Source of the DNA: Heterohyrax brucei
Lineage: Eukaryota > Chordata > Mammalia > Hyracoidea > Procaviidae
DNA: 64,000 nucleotides
Reading direction: 5' to 3'
Assembly (NCBI GenBank): GCA_028571685.1
Contig: CM053156.1
Span: 90,275,049 to 90,339,048 of the forward strand
Of this stretch, positions 1 to 9,779 are shown piece by piece (within the stretch, counting starts at the first letter, position 1; each line of letters begins with the position of its first letter). The translations under genes were made by a program, and so were the position numbers. Under the pieces are notes generated by a model. The model saw only the letters and a list, made by a program, of their open reading frames with translations. It did no database searches and was not told the origin of the DNA.

Positions 1-1177
1 AGACGATGTTTGTTTTAGATTTCCAGTCTGTCACTAAATTCGGCCCTCAAGGTCCCTGCCAAATGGTCCTCAACCTCGGTGAGGCCATGCCCACACGAAG
101 CCCCCACCCCCTGGCACCACCCCCCGCCCTGGCTGTGCGCGCGCGGCCTCCTGCCCAGGGCTGCCCGTGCTAGAACGGGCTCTGCTCCCCTCCAGCTCGC
201 ATGGCCATCTGTGTGGCCACCCCACCTCCTCTACATCCAGCCTCGCACCCCTTCCCACCCCAGCACATGGCAGGGACACCCAGAGCCACACCAAGCGAGT
301 GGCTCCTGTCCACCATTCTACAGCCTACGGTGAGGGGACACGCAGCCCACGTCCCTTGGCTAAGCTGTCTTTAGAGGAGCAAAGCCCCCCTGAGATCTAG
401 GACAACCCTGAGCTGTCCTCTCTGTGCAGCCCACTGGGCTTAGGGAAGCATGGACAAGTGGCCCTGCCCACGCAGCCATCCTCCCTCTGATGGGACCAAC
501 GGGACCGACGAGACCCGAGCCACAAGCACATCAGATACAGCTGCTCTGCACACACGACCTGAGACTCTATGGACCAGCGCCTGCTGGCCGACAGCGAAGG
601 GCCCGTCTAGCCTCCTGCCCAGGCAGATCCAGGGCCAAGGATGGCATCTGCCTGTCCCCATCTGGACCACTGCTCCTAACCGGAGACAACACCCTTCCAG
701 GAGTCACCAGGAGGCCCTGGTGGTGCAGACAGGAATGCGCTCAGCTCCTGACTGAAAGGCCAGAGGTTCAAGCCCACCCAGAGGCACCCGAGAAGTAAGC
801 CTGGTGGTCTGCTTCCCAAATGCCAGCCACGGACACCCTACGGAGAACAGTCCTGCTTCGACATACGTGAGGATGCGCTGAGCTGGAACTGACCCCACAG
901 CAGTGCTAAGAATGTCACTGATGCACAGCGTATTCACTTAAACCAGGGCCACCCCAAGTGAGGGCACACACAGGTGTGCCAGCGGTTAAAAGCCAGGATG
1001 CCAAGACACCAGAGCCCAGCGCTCTGTCTCACAGAGCTGATGGAGTAACCACTAAGACAGCGCCTCCCCCCACCCGCGAGCACGCTGCGCGTGAGACAGG
1101 TCACTGTCCTCCACGGCCAGGTCAGCGGCTCCCAGGCACCCCCGTGGCACGGGCCGCCCCAGCGTGCCAACACCAAC
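1..1177 (-). other. TAF4: TAF4 intron 7, 5' part
   Basis: Sequence downstream of exon 7, cut by the window edge. It holds an AfroSINE at 713-905. No exon-like frame flanked by splice sites was seen in the remainder. Confidence 0.8.
713..905 (+). repeat. AfroSINE, full-length type
   Basis: It starts with the tRNA-like head ggccctggtggtgcag. It continues through an element reading ctgactgaaaggccagaggttcaa and ends in a degenerate cat.cgtgag...gaactgac tail, the typical AfroSINE 3' end. It is in sense orientation to the plus strand, antisense to TAF4. Confidence 0.8.
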
Positions 1178-1387
1178 CTGTGTGGGCTGCGTGAGGCTGA
1201 TGACAGGGGACTGGAGGGCACTGGTCACGGTTGCCGCTGTCTTCCCAGCCGTGCGCTGGACAGAGCTGCTCAAAACCACTGCCGTGAGCGCCGTGGTGGC
1301 CTGTGCGGCGGGCGGTGGCTGCTGCTGGCTCTGCTGGATGAAGGCCGCGGAGTCGGGGGTCAGCTGTCTCAAGGCGGGCAAGCTCCT
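1178..1387 (-). CDS. TAF4: TAF4 exon 7: end of TAFH domain plus Ser/Thr-rich linker
   Basis: This exon encodes 70 codons, starting RSLPALRQLTPDS and ending SLTQPTQ. It supplies the last helix of the TAFH domain and then a Q/P run and an A/T/V-rich linker. The acceptor follows a pyrimidine-rich (tctg)n tract and reads cacccag/AGG. The chosen donor, CAG/gttggt at 1178/1177, is weak at +3 and +4. The next four codons read V-G-V-G, the residues that follow TQ in human TAF4, so the true 3' border may differ by several bases. No other canonical donor fits better. Length is 210 bp, phase 0 at both ends, one codon shorter than human in the proline run. Confidence 0.88.
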
Positions 1388-2449
1388 CTGGGTGGACAGA
1401 CAGACAGACAGGGTGGACGGCGGCTCTAGCACCATGCCCCTTTCTCACTGTTTTGAAACACCAGACTTTGAGGAAACAGCCTCAAACTAAGCGGACTTTA
1501 GACACATGAAGGAGACAGATCAGGACGCCAGGAGTCAGCACCCACCCCCACCCGGCCCTCCACAGAGACCTGCTTCAAATTTGCTAAAAACCAGCAACCC
1601 AAAAAAGCGAGCATTTTCTAAATGCTCTTAAAAACGTGAGCGGCGTGCCTGCCGGCACCGACGGTTCCACACTCAGTGGCTAACTGGACTGCCAGCCGGG
1701 CCCTGGAGCCCACTGGGCCCTCAGAAGAAAGGCCTGGTGGCCCAGTCCCCAGCCTCAGCCACTCTGACACGCGGCGACACCATCGAGTTGGCACCAACTT
1801 GATAGTAAATGGTTTGAGAAATGAATTATGTGTCAGTGAAGCTGCTACACTGAGAAGTCACAACGTCACAGTGACGATTACCTCGGAGCCTGAGCCCGCT
1901 CGACCTCCGTCCCGTGGGGTGAGCACAGCCCCCTTCAGTCCACGCTCACTGTGTTTTCACAAAAATAACACACGCCCCTGCGCTGAACCGCTGGCCATGC
2001 ACGCACCAGCCCCCCAGCACTCTCACAAGCCCCGCCGTGGCAATCATCTTCCAGTTGTTTCCGGAAGAAGCCTGGCACACTCAGGAAAAGGCCTCCTGAG
2101 GGGTGGGTGCAGCCAGCAGGCAAGTGCGGACGGTGCCTCATTAGCGTGAGAGCGTGGTAAGCGAGCGCAACCGCCCGACCACTCGCTGCAGCCTCTCGCT
2201 GAAGAGGACAGCCCTCCTCCTCTCTCCAGCCACTTGGAACAGAAGGCATTCTGAGAACTTAGAAAAAGCCTCTTCTTGATAGAAAGCTTAAGATTTTGCC
2301 ACAGAGGAGCTCCCGAGGCTCTAAATGGACGACATGAGGGCAGCTCAGCTCCCTGACCGCTGCGGCCGCCCGACCCCGCCCCGCCAGGAGCCCGGCTGTT
2401 GGCAGACAGAGGACCAAGCACAGTCCAGGGCTCCAGGCTCTAGAATTAC
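1388..2449 (-). other. TAF4: TAF4 intron 6
   Basis: 1062 bp between exons 6 and 7, bounded by AAG/gtaatt and cacccag/AGG. Apart from a possible degraded AfroSINE piece near 1718-1800 I see nothing recognisable. Confidence 0.9.
1718..1800 (+). repeat. Possible AfroSINE middle fragment
   Basis: The stretch gaagaaaggcctggtggccca followed by cagccactctgacac resembles the middle of long AfroSINEs. It is short and diverged, with no head or tail. Confidence 0.4.
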
Positions 2450-2539
2450 CTTCAGGAAAGGCACAAGGTAAGGTTGAGGTGAGGAATTGAGTTCTCGGTA
2501 TAACCGACTGGTAAAATCTTCGGCTTCAATCTTTCCATC
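2450..2539 (-). CDS. TAF4: TAF4 exon 6: core of TAFH domain
   Basis: Thirty codons from DGKIEAEDF to YLVPFLK, identical to human TAF4 as I remember it. This is the central helical part of TAFH (NHR1), a small helical domain that binds short hydrophobic motifs in transcription regulators. The acceptor is tttttaag/GAT behind a T-rich tract and the donor is AAG/gtaatt. The exon is 90 bp with phase 0 on both sides, so skipping it would remove 30 residues from the domain without a frameshift. It sits 1341 bp downstream of exon 5 and 1062 bp upstream of exon 7. Confidence 0.97.
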
Positions 2540-3880
2540 CTTAAAAACAAAATCCACATTGGAATTCTTGGATGTCACATACGCACGTCACTACACACAA
2601 CCCTGGCCCATGCTCTATGGGGGGCACCCTCCCCACTGGGACACGTACTCAGCTGGCCCATCCTCCTGCTGGGCTGTGCCCCAGAGAGAGGCCGCCAGGA
2701 GCCAGCATGCCACACGTCCCCACAGACACCAACTCTCATGTTCTACAGTCCCTCCTGGAAATGGCTCAGGGGCGAACCAAAGACATGGGTCCATCTGGGT
2801 GGACCGTGGGCACCTCACTGGACCCAGTTCTCAGCAACCACCCACTTCTCACCACTCACCCACCGCTGACTAGGGAGAAAGATCATCTCAAGACAAACCA
2901 GGTGCCCACAGTCTGTGCTGTGGCACAAGGAACATGAGCAGCCAAGCCTGGGACAGACACAGGTACCACCCCGGCGCCACGAGGCTCAACAGTGCCCCAC
3001 ACAAGGGCCCCAGCGCCTGGTGCACCCAGTGCAGAAATGGAAAAGCTTGGTGCAGAGGAGGGAGGGGACAGAGGTGGGGACAGCTGTGCCAGGCACCTGA
3101 ACAGGACCCTGAGACAACGGCATCATAGAAAGCCACAGAGCAGTGTGGGGACAGGACAGAGACAGGGCAGAGAACAGCCTGGGAACGCGCTGCCACCGGA
3201 CCTGAAGACGAGCAGGTGCAGCCGTGTCGCGCTGCCATCGTCTGCTTTTGTAGCTGCTCAAATTTTCCATTTAAAAAGCAGGTAAAACAAATACAGAAAC
3301 AGGGGAGAGACTGTTTTTTAAAAAAGAAAGAAAGAAGTCTGTCCGGCCCATAAAACAAAATGAGACTAAAGGGGCACACGAGCCAGTGGCAAGGACGAGA
3401 CGGTAGGAGGGAAGGCTGGTGAACCCACAGTCAGAAAGGGAGAGCGGTTACAGGCTCTAGGGCTGTCAGCCAGTGTCACCAGACAACCCGTGCTCTGCTG
3501 GCTGGGAAGCAAGTCTGTCCTGTAAACCTTCCTTGGAGGAACAATCAAGACAAAGCCCGCCAGTCGGAACTAAACCAGCTCCTGAGTGGGCAGCATGGGA
3601 CCCCCAGCAGCAATACTGCGTCCTGGAGAGCAGGTTCCACGAGACAGCCTCTCAGGCGCTGGGCACACCCACTCACTGGGACAGGTGCAGGCACCCGAGG
3701 GTTCCGGAGAGCACACGGCCCCGGGCCAGGCACAGCACGAGAGCCGCACTCTGGCCAGGCCAGCACCGCCTCCAGCGGACACTCCCTCCTCCCCAGCAGA
3801 GGCCCTGGAGGGAGAGGCCACAGCCGCGTGTCGCCGACGGGCCGCCCCAGGCCGCAGACCGACCTGTGCAAGCCTCTCAC
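2540..3880 (-). other. TAF4: TAF4 intron 5
   Basis: 1341 bp between exons 5 and 6, starting at TTACTG/gtgaga. No repeat or RNA gene was recognised. A short A-rich patch lies near 3314-3335. Confidence 0.9.
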
Positions 3881-4003
3881 CAGTAAATTCTGCACGAGCT
3901 CTTTCACGTTGGCCGCCGTCTCCGTGGACTGCTTGCCAGACGACGCCAGCTTGATCAACGTCGACAGAAAGTTTTTACATTTCTTCACGTTTTCCATAGT
4001 TTC
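3881..4003 (-). CDS. TAF4: TAF4 exon 5: start of TAFH domain
   Basis: Forty-one codons from ETMENVKKCKNFLSTL to KELVQNLL, opening the TAFH domain and identical to human from memory. The acceptor is ttaccccag/GAA and the donor TTACTG/gtgaga, both phase 0. The intron just upstream stays open in the same frame for about 37 codons, to a stop near 4115-4117. The only start-like codon there is GTG and no upstream AG restores the frame, so this reads as chance and not as an alternative N-terminus. Confidence 0.97.
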
Positions 4004-4865
4004 CTGGGGTAATTGGAAGAGATATTGCCACGTGAAAGACTCGAAAGGCAAGTTTTCATAATCCCTTCTGATCCAATTAAAACGTGGGTCCACGTGTCCA
4101 CTAAGCAGGGGTCTCTAAACGACCTTCAGCAACATGTGGTGGCTCTCATCTGATGGCGTCCACACTGCAACCACCTCCCTGGAAGACAGCCTGACCTGTG
4201 AACAAAAGGGCTGCTGCCCAGGGCACACCCGAGCCCAGCGCCCCTACTCTGAAGGTGGCGGACTGTGTGAGTGGTCCCAGAGGTGGGTCCACAGAGACGT
4301 CCGTCCAGATGCTGCTGTCCTACGGAAAAACAGCACCTAGCTACATGCACCCAAGGAAGAATCCAGTCACCACACCATACAGCACCTAAACAGGACAGGA
4401 CACACCCAGCAAAGAAACATGAAAACGACAAGTTGTAAATAAGGTACGACCTCGTTTTGTTTAACACCGTATGGGTGCACAGAATACCAGGGACACAAAC
4501 AAAGGTGGTGAGACCACAGTCTCAGAGACTCAAGTTTTATACGACATGTGTCACTTTCTAACAATGCAGTCACATGGGTGGTAGTGGCTTCAGACTTCTC
4601 AGCAGGTGTCGAAGCCTCATCTCTGTCCACGCAGAGATCACAGCAATCTGATGCCACCTCTTTGGGGAAGACCCTCCATTCCAGCAAGTTCCCGTTTCTG
4701 CAGGAGAGACCGCCTTCCCACAACAGTGGCTGGGCAGATGTCACAGCAGCCTGCTCGCCCTAACCTCCATGTGACTCCTTCTCCAACCAGCAAGTACTGG
4801 GCCTGGGGCCCCGGCCACATCACCCCCGCTGCCGAAGCTGGCCACAGGAGAGAGACAGCTCTCAC
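4004..4865 (-). other. TAF4: TAF4 intron 4
   Basis: 862 bp between exons 4 and 5. The stretch 4330-4560 is more AT-rich than its surroundings. No confident repeat. Confidence 0.9.
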
Positions 4866-4985
4866 CGTGGCAGCCGTGGAGGTGGTGGTTGCTCCCGGGA
4901 CAGTCCGCTGCGGTGCCGCCGTCTGCACTGCTGTCGCTGTCCCCAGGGATGCTGTCTGGGCCGTGCCTCCCAGGACAAGTTGAGG
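4866..4985 (-). CDS. TAF4: TAF4 exon 4: coactivator-region exon
   Basis: Forty codons beginning PQLVLGG and ending TTTSTAAT. The region is rich in threonine, alanine and glutamine and is expected to be disordered. It lies between the Q-rich central part and the TAFH domain. The acceptor is gttcttgcag/CCT and the donor ACG/gtgaga. It differs from human at a few positions, for example QTAAPQR where human has QTGTPQR. It is 120 bp with phase 0 on both sides. Confidence 0.96.
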
Positions 4986-5209
4986 CTGCAAGAACCCAAA
5001 GCACAATGTCAACACATCTCCCGCCCCAGACAGGCAGGTGGAGACCAGCTTCCTGCAGCAGCTGGCACGTCAGACAGAAGAGCCACCAGCTGCCATGGTG
5101 TTGGAGCCTGCCACTGGAGGGCTCAAGACACCTGTGTCCAACCACAGGGACAGGCAGGGACAGACAGGGACCAGCCAGCTCCGTTCACAGGGTGCACACA
5201 CTAACAAAG

Positions 5210-6065
5210 ATGACTGAGCCCCAGCCACCTCCTGCACCTGGGGTGTACATGCTAACACACACATACCTGAGCCCTGGCCCCCCCCACACCAGGTACACAT
5301 ACCAACACACATGTGCCCAAGTCCTGTCCCCTCCCTCACACCAGGTACTCATGCCAACACACATGTGCCCAAGCCCTGTCCCCTCCCTCACACCAGGTAC
5401 ACATACCAACGCACGTGTACCCGAGCCCTGTTCCTCCCTCACACCAGGTACACATGCCAACACACATGTACCCGAGCCCTATCCCCTCTTTCACACTGAG
5501 TACACATGCCATACACACGCAGCACAGTCCTAGCCCCCTCCCACACACTGGGTACACACACTAACACACCTGTAGCCAAGTCCTAACTTCCTCCCTCACT
5601 CCAGGTACACATAGTAGCCAAGGGCCAGCCCCCTCCCACACAACGGGTGTGCACACTCACACACATGTACCAGAGCCCCAGTGTCCTTCCTCACACCAGG
5701 TCTGCACACTAACACACATGCACCAGAGCCCCATCTCCTCCCTCACACCGCACACACACACTAACACACATGTAACCAAGTTCTAGTCCCTCCCCCACAC
5801 CAGGTACACATGCTAACATGCATGTATCCAAGCCCCAGGCCCCTCCCTGACCCATGTCAACACACATGTACCAAAGTCCTGGCCCTTCCCTCACATGGGG
5901 TACACATGATAACACATGCACCCAAGCCCTAGCCCCTCCCTCACACTGTGTGTGCACACTAACACATGTACTCGGGCCCCCAGCCCCTCCCTTACACTGG
6001 TGCACAGGCTGACATGGATGACCAGGGCCCAGGCCCCTCCCTGACACCAGGTGCCCACGGTCACA
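5210..6065. repeat. Minisatellite, about 52-bp unit, about 16 copies
   Basis: The unit reads roughly ccaacacacatgtgcccaag, then ccctgtcccctccctcacac, then caggtacacatg. Copies are clearest at 5290-5500 and degrade rightward. Each unit contains CAGGTACACATG, so the array carries many gt-containing motifs on the plus strand. It lies inside TAF4 intron 3, about 225 bp from the acceptor side of exon 4. Confidence 0.9.
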
Positions 6066-7299
6066 CGGGGGACCCGGGCCCCGCAGGCGGCAGGCTGACC
6101 CCACCATCGACGGCTGATGGAGCAACACCCAAGGGGAGGAATCTGCCAGGTAGAGGCCACCCAAGTCACCTGGTCACCAGTTCCAATAATGTGTAGTCAC
6201 CCAGCCAGATCCCTACCTTCCAGAAATTCTGAAGAAACCAGAAATGTCTATTAATCACCTCGTGGGAAGCTGCAGGGATACACAGGCAGGCCGCAAGAGA
6301 GGGTGACAACTTCATAGCCACCCAGCCCATCCTTGAAGGCACCCACTGACCCAGGGGGACAGCACCAGGTCAACTCCCCAGGGAGCACACAGGGAGAGCC
6401 CCGCTTCCCTGCAGTCCCACACCAGCCTGCCCTTGCTCACCACAACACCACAGAGAGGGGTTTTCCAGGCAGACTCAGGGATCAGTGGAGCAGTCCGCAG
6501 CAAGGGGCAGACAAGCAGCCTCCAACTCTGCCCCACGGCCTCGCCTCTACACAACCACGCATCTCTCAGTCCAGCCTTCACACCTCCCTCTCCCACTGTG
6601 CACTGCTGTTGTGCCCAGCCCCTGAGGACAGTGGGCAATGCCATCACACAAAGTCTCCAGGCTGCATCCTGTGAGAACCTGGGTATGTGAGGCAGCAGGT
6701 GCACTCAGAGCCAAGGATCCCTAGGGTGCTCCTGGCTGGGGGTACCAGCACATGGAGGGCAAGCACATTGCGGTGCACAGTCAGCTTTTTCCTGATGACT
6801 CTGTATTCTTTCACTTGTGACCACAAGCAGACAACTAGAAAACATCTAATCAAAAATCCAAATGCACAAACGGTGAGAGAAAACCACTGTGCCTCCGAGT
6901 ATCAGGAGAAGCACCTTTTCCTGGAGCTTCAGGAGGTCTGCTCCTCCCACTGACATCCCTTCTTCATGCTGACAATCACCCTTCCTGCCCCCGCACACAA
7001 GCTCCCCAGGAAAGCAAGTCCACCTGCTCCAACAACCTGCTCTCCAAAGGCCTGGCCACTGCTCAGCGCAGCTGGAAAAGACAACACGTTGGCGGGCGGG
7101 TACAGCAACAGCTGCGTTGACAGGTGTGGAGCCAGGCTGTGGAGGCCACACCCCAACATGCAAGACCCCTGCCGCACCCTCCTGCACTGGGGACCAAGCT
7201 GCGCACCCCCTATCTTGAAACGCAGGCCACTGCGCAGATGCCACAAGGAGAACGCAGGTGGGCCGTGACCCCAGGAGCTCACCACCTACCAGCGGCTCC

Positions 7300-7400
7300 C
7301 GTGCTCCTTCAGCCTCAGTCTCCTCAAATGGGAATGGGAACAGTCCTATCCTGCCATTCCAGAGGGCTGCAGAGACAGCGGCCGTGCTCTGAAGCAGGGG
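7300..7400 (+). repeat. MIR-like fragment
   Basis: The motif cagcctcagtctcctcaaatgg followed by gaatgggaacagtcctatcctgcc resembles the conserved central part of the ancient mammalian MIR SINE. It is short and degraded. Confidence 0.5.
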
Positions 7401-8283
7401 CATGGCACATGGGCTGCTCTGCCACAGTGACAGGCCCCACGCACGCCAGAAGCACAGCACGCCTGACCTGAGCCCAAGCCACTCTGCTCTGGTGGCCTTG
7501 GCCTGTTGGGAAGGCCACTTCCCTGACCAGGGGGCCCCTTAGCCCTCCTCTAGAACACAAAGGTCCACCTGGAAGCACACAAGTCCCTCTCTGCAGCCCA
7601 GGGCAGGGGCAAGGGCTGTGGCGCACAGAAACCCACCGGACAGGCCAGCCTCTGCTCGACACACAGCCCTGCCCACAACTTAAAGCAAACATGCCAGGCT
7701 GACATGGCCACTTCTGGAACTAAGATCTCATGCCTGGCCTGAGGATACATGCCACAGGGGCAGTACCGCCTGCCGGTCACCACACATACACCACAGCTTA
7801 CCAGCTGGGACTGGGAGCGCATTCCGGAACCCTGGCCTCATCTGGAAAACAGCCTATCAGTCATAACAACGGCACCCACTCCCTGGGAATCCTGTCAGAA
7901 TCACTGAGTCCACGCACATGCGGCCCAAAGAACAGTACCTGGGGCTCCACAGGTTCTCAGGGCGGTGACACCATCCCCCAGCCACACTGCCGGCCAGCAC
8001 GTGCTCACACGGACCACCACCTGGTGCCCTCTGAATCAGACACCGGCACAGCGCTGTTTCCCATCACGACCCCTGTTCAGGGCACTGGGCACGTGTAGCT
8101 GGTGCTGGATCCCACGCTGCCCTAACGGAAAGACCTCGCCATCCCTGTCACACAACAGGTCCTCTCTGCCTGCAGGCTCTCCTCCCAGAATGCAACTCAG
8201 CACCCCTTTAAAAAGGGCTCTGGGTGATGCCTTCTCACGGTAGTACTATCCTACAGACGGTGGTCCAACCCCCACCCCCAACA

Positions 8284-8335
8284 GCCTGCAGAAGAAAGGC
8301 CTGGTGACCGCTTCCCCAAGGTCCCAGCCCAGCAG
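8284..8335 (+). repeat. Possible AfroSINE middle fragment
   Basis: The stretch gaagaaaggcctggtgaccg followed by cttccccaag resembles the middle of a long AfroSINE. No head or tail is seen. It lies about 140 bp from the donor of exon 3. Confidence 0.4.
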
Positions 8336-8475
8336 TCTGACCAAGCAGCTCAGCTCTGCAGCCCGACCTGTCTGCTGTGAGGGCAGACGACGCGGCAGCA
8401 GAGGGCACCAGCTCGGGGCTGCCCCCGCCTCACAGGGGCCCACGTCGCCCCCCGCCCCCGTCCCGTCGGCCTCAC

Positions 8476-8595
8476 CTGCACGCCAGGTGAGCGCTGTAGT
8501 GTGGCTGTGGGCTGCACTGCCGTCTGGGCCTGAGACACTGGTTTGATTATGGTCGTTGGGGTCACCTGTCGGGCAAGAATAGGGGTCCCGGGAGC
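8476..8595 (-). CDS. TAF4: TAF4 exon 3: coactivator-region exon
   Basis: Forty codons beginning APGTPILARQVTPTTII and ending TLQRSPGVQ. It matches human TAF4 except for conservative changes such as KPVSQ for KQVSQ and QPTAT for QPSAT. The acceptor is ctgtttttcag/GCT and the donor CAG/gtgagg. It is 120 bp, phase 0 at both ends. The reading frame stays open into the downstream intron, as expected in GC-rich DNA; the consensus donor and homology end decide the border. Confidence 0.96.
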
Positions 8596-9612
8596 CTGAA
8601 AAACAGGTGTTACAAAATGAACTCCAAGGACAAGCAGTGTCCACCCTGCTGTCCACGAGCTCCACCCCTCGGCCAGCAGCCATGGCAGGCGCGCGTGTTT
8701 ACGCCGGCTTTCTCGAGGCCCCCCGAGCCGTCGCGCTTCCTGGCCAGGACAGAAGTGCATGACCACAGTCTCCTCACCTCCTCCTCCCAGACGAGTCCCT
8801 CCCCAGGTCTAGAGAGCGCTGCTCAGAGAGCACGTGCCACGGCAGCTGGCCCTCAGCTGACCGCTGCCGCCTTCTGAGGAGAGGCACAATGGTGACACGG
8901 GGGAGGGGCAGAGGGAAGGCCTGGGCGGCGACCTGCGCCTCAACCGGGACAGAGGGACATTTCACCCCTGGAGGAGGTGGTGTCCGATTGGGGTCTGTAA
9001 GGCGACCCACAGACACAACCCTCGAGACCCCGAAGGCAGCATCCTGAGCCCCCTCAGACCTCAGCACTGGAGTGTGGGCCACAGCACACACGCCCTCTTT
9101 CTACACCAGGGACGAGCAGCAACCGAGGCCACAAGAGGGAAACTCTCTTTCAGGACCCTGTCCCATCTCTACCACAGCCGCTGAGGGACAGCAGGGTCAC
9201 GGCACCCACAGAGACCCGTCAGAGAGAACAGGCTACATGTAGGCAAGGCCCGGATCAGACAACAGGGACCAAGGTGGACACCCGGGACCGGCAGCGGCAT
9301 CAGGTGGCATCCGGGCCTGGGACTCCTAAGGGTTTAACGTGGCCCTGCCCGGTCCCCGTGCCTCCCTGAGGGGCAGCACCAGCCCAGCTCGGTGCCACTC
9401 TTCTCCACCCTCCTGGCCCTTGAAGGCCCCGCACACACCGTGACACCTCCACTTGCAGGTGAGCACAGTGGGGCCTTGTCCCCTGGTCACCGCCGGGGCC
9501 AACCCCTCCAGAGTGGGGTCGGGGCTGGTCCCACAAACCCGGGCCCCGCGCGGCCGGTCCTCCGTTCCCCAGGGCGGCCGGCCGACCGCAGCCCTCCTGG
9601 GCGGGCACTCAC
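8596..9612 (-). other. TAF4: TAF4 intron 2
   Basis: 1017 bp between exons 2 and 3, bounded by CAG/gtgagt and ctgtttttcag/GCT. GC-rich; no repeat recognised. Confidence 0.9.
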
Positions 9613-9779
9613 CTGGACGGTGGAGAGCTGGACGGGAGGGGCGCTCGTCGGGGGGGCGGGGCGGGGCGCCATGGCCGTCTGCGGCTGGGCCTGGGCGTGA
9701 GCCTGCGCCTGCATCTGGGCCAGCGCCTGCTGAGGGATCATCAGCAGCTGCCCGTTCTCGCTGCGCACGAGGACCATAC
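9613..9779 (-). CDS. TAF4: TAF4 exon 2: Gln/Ala-rich exon
   Basis: Two bases completing a split glycine codon, then 55 codons from MVLVRSENGQLLMIPQQ to VQLSTVQ. It includes an alternating Q-A-H run, two residues longer than I recall for human. The acceptor is ctgtgtcctag/GT and the donor CAG/gtgagt. The 5' border is phase 1, unlike the phase-0 borders of exons 3-7, so skipping exon 2 would shift the frame. It lies in CpG-rich sequence. Intron 1 starts at 9780 and runs off the window. Confidence 0.96.

Larger units (their letters stand above)
4986..8475 (-). other. TAF4: TAF4 intron 3
   Basis: 3490 bp between exons 3 and 4. It carries the 52-bp minisatellite at 5210-6065, a MIR-like element near 7300 and a small AfroSINE fragment near 8284. 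An AT-richer unique stretch lies at 6780-6960. Confidence 0.9.

Noticed and set aside
4004-4093. Alternative TAF4 start upstream of exon 5
   Set aside because: The only start-like codon is GTG, there is a stop shortly upstream, and no acceptor restores the frame.
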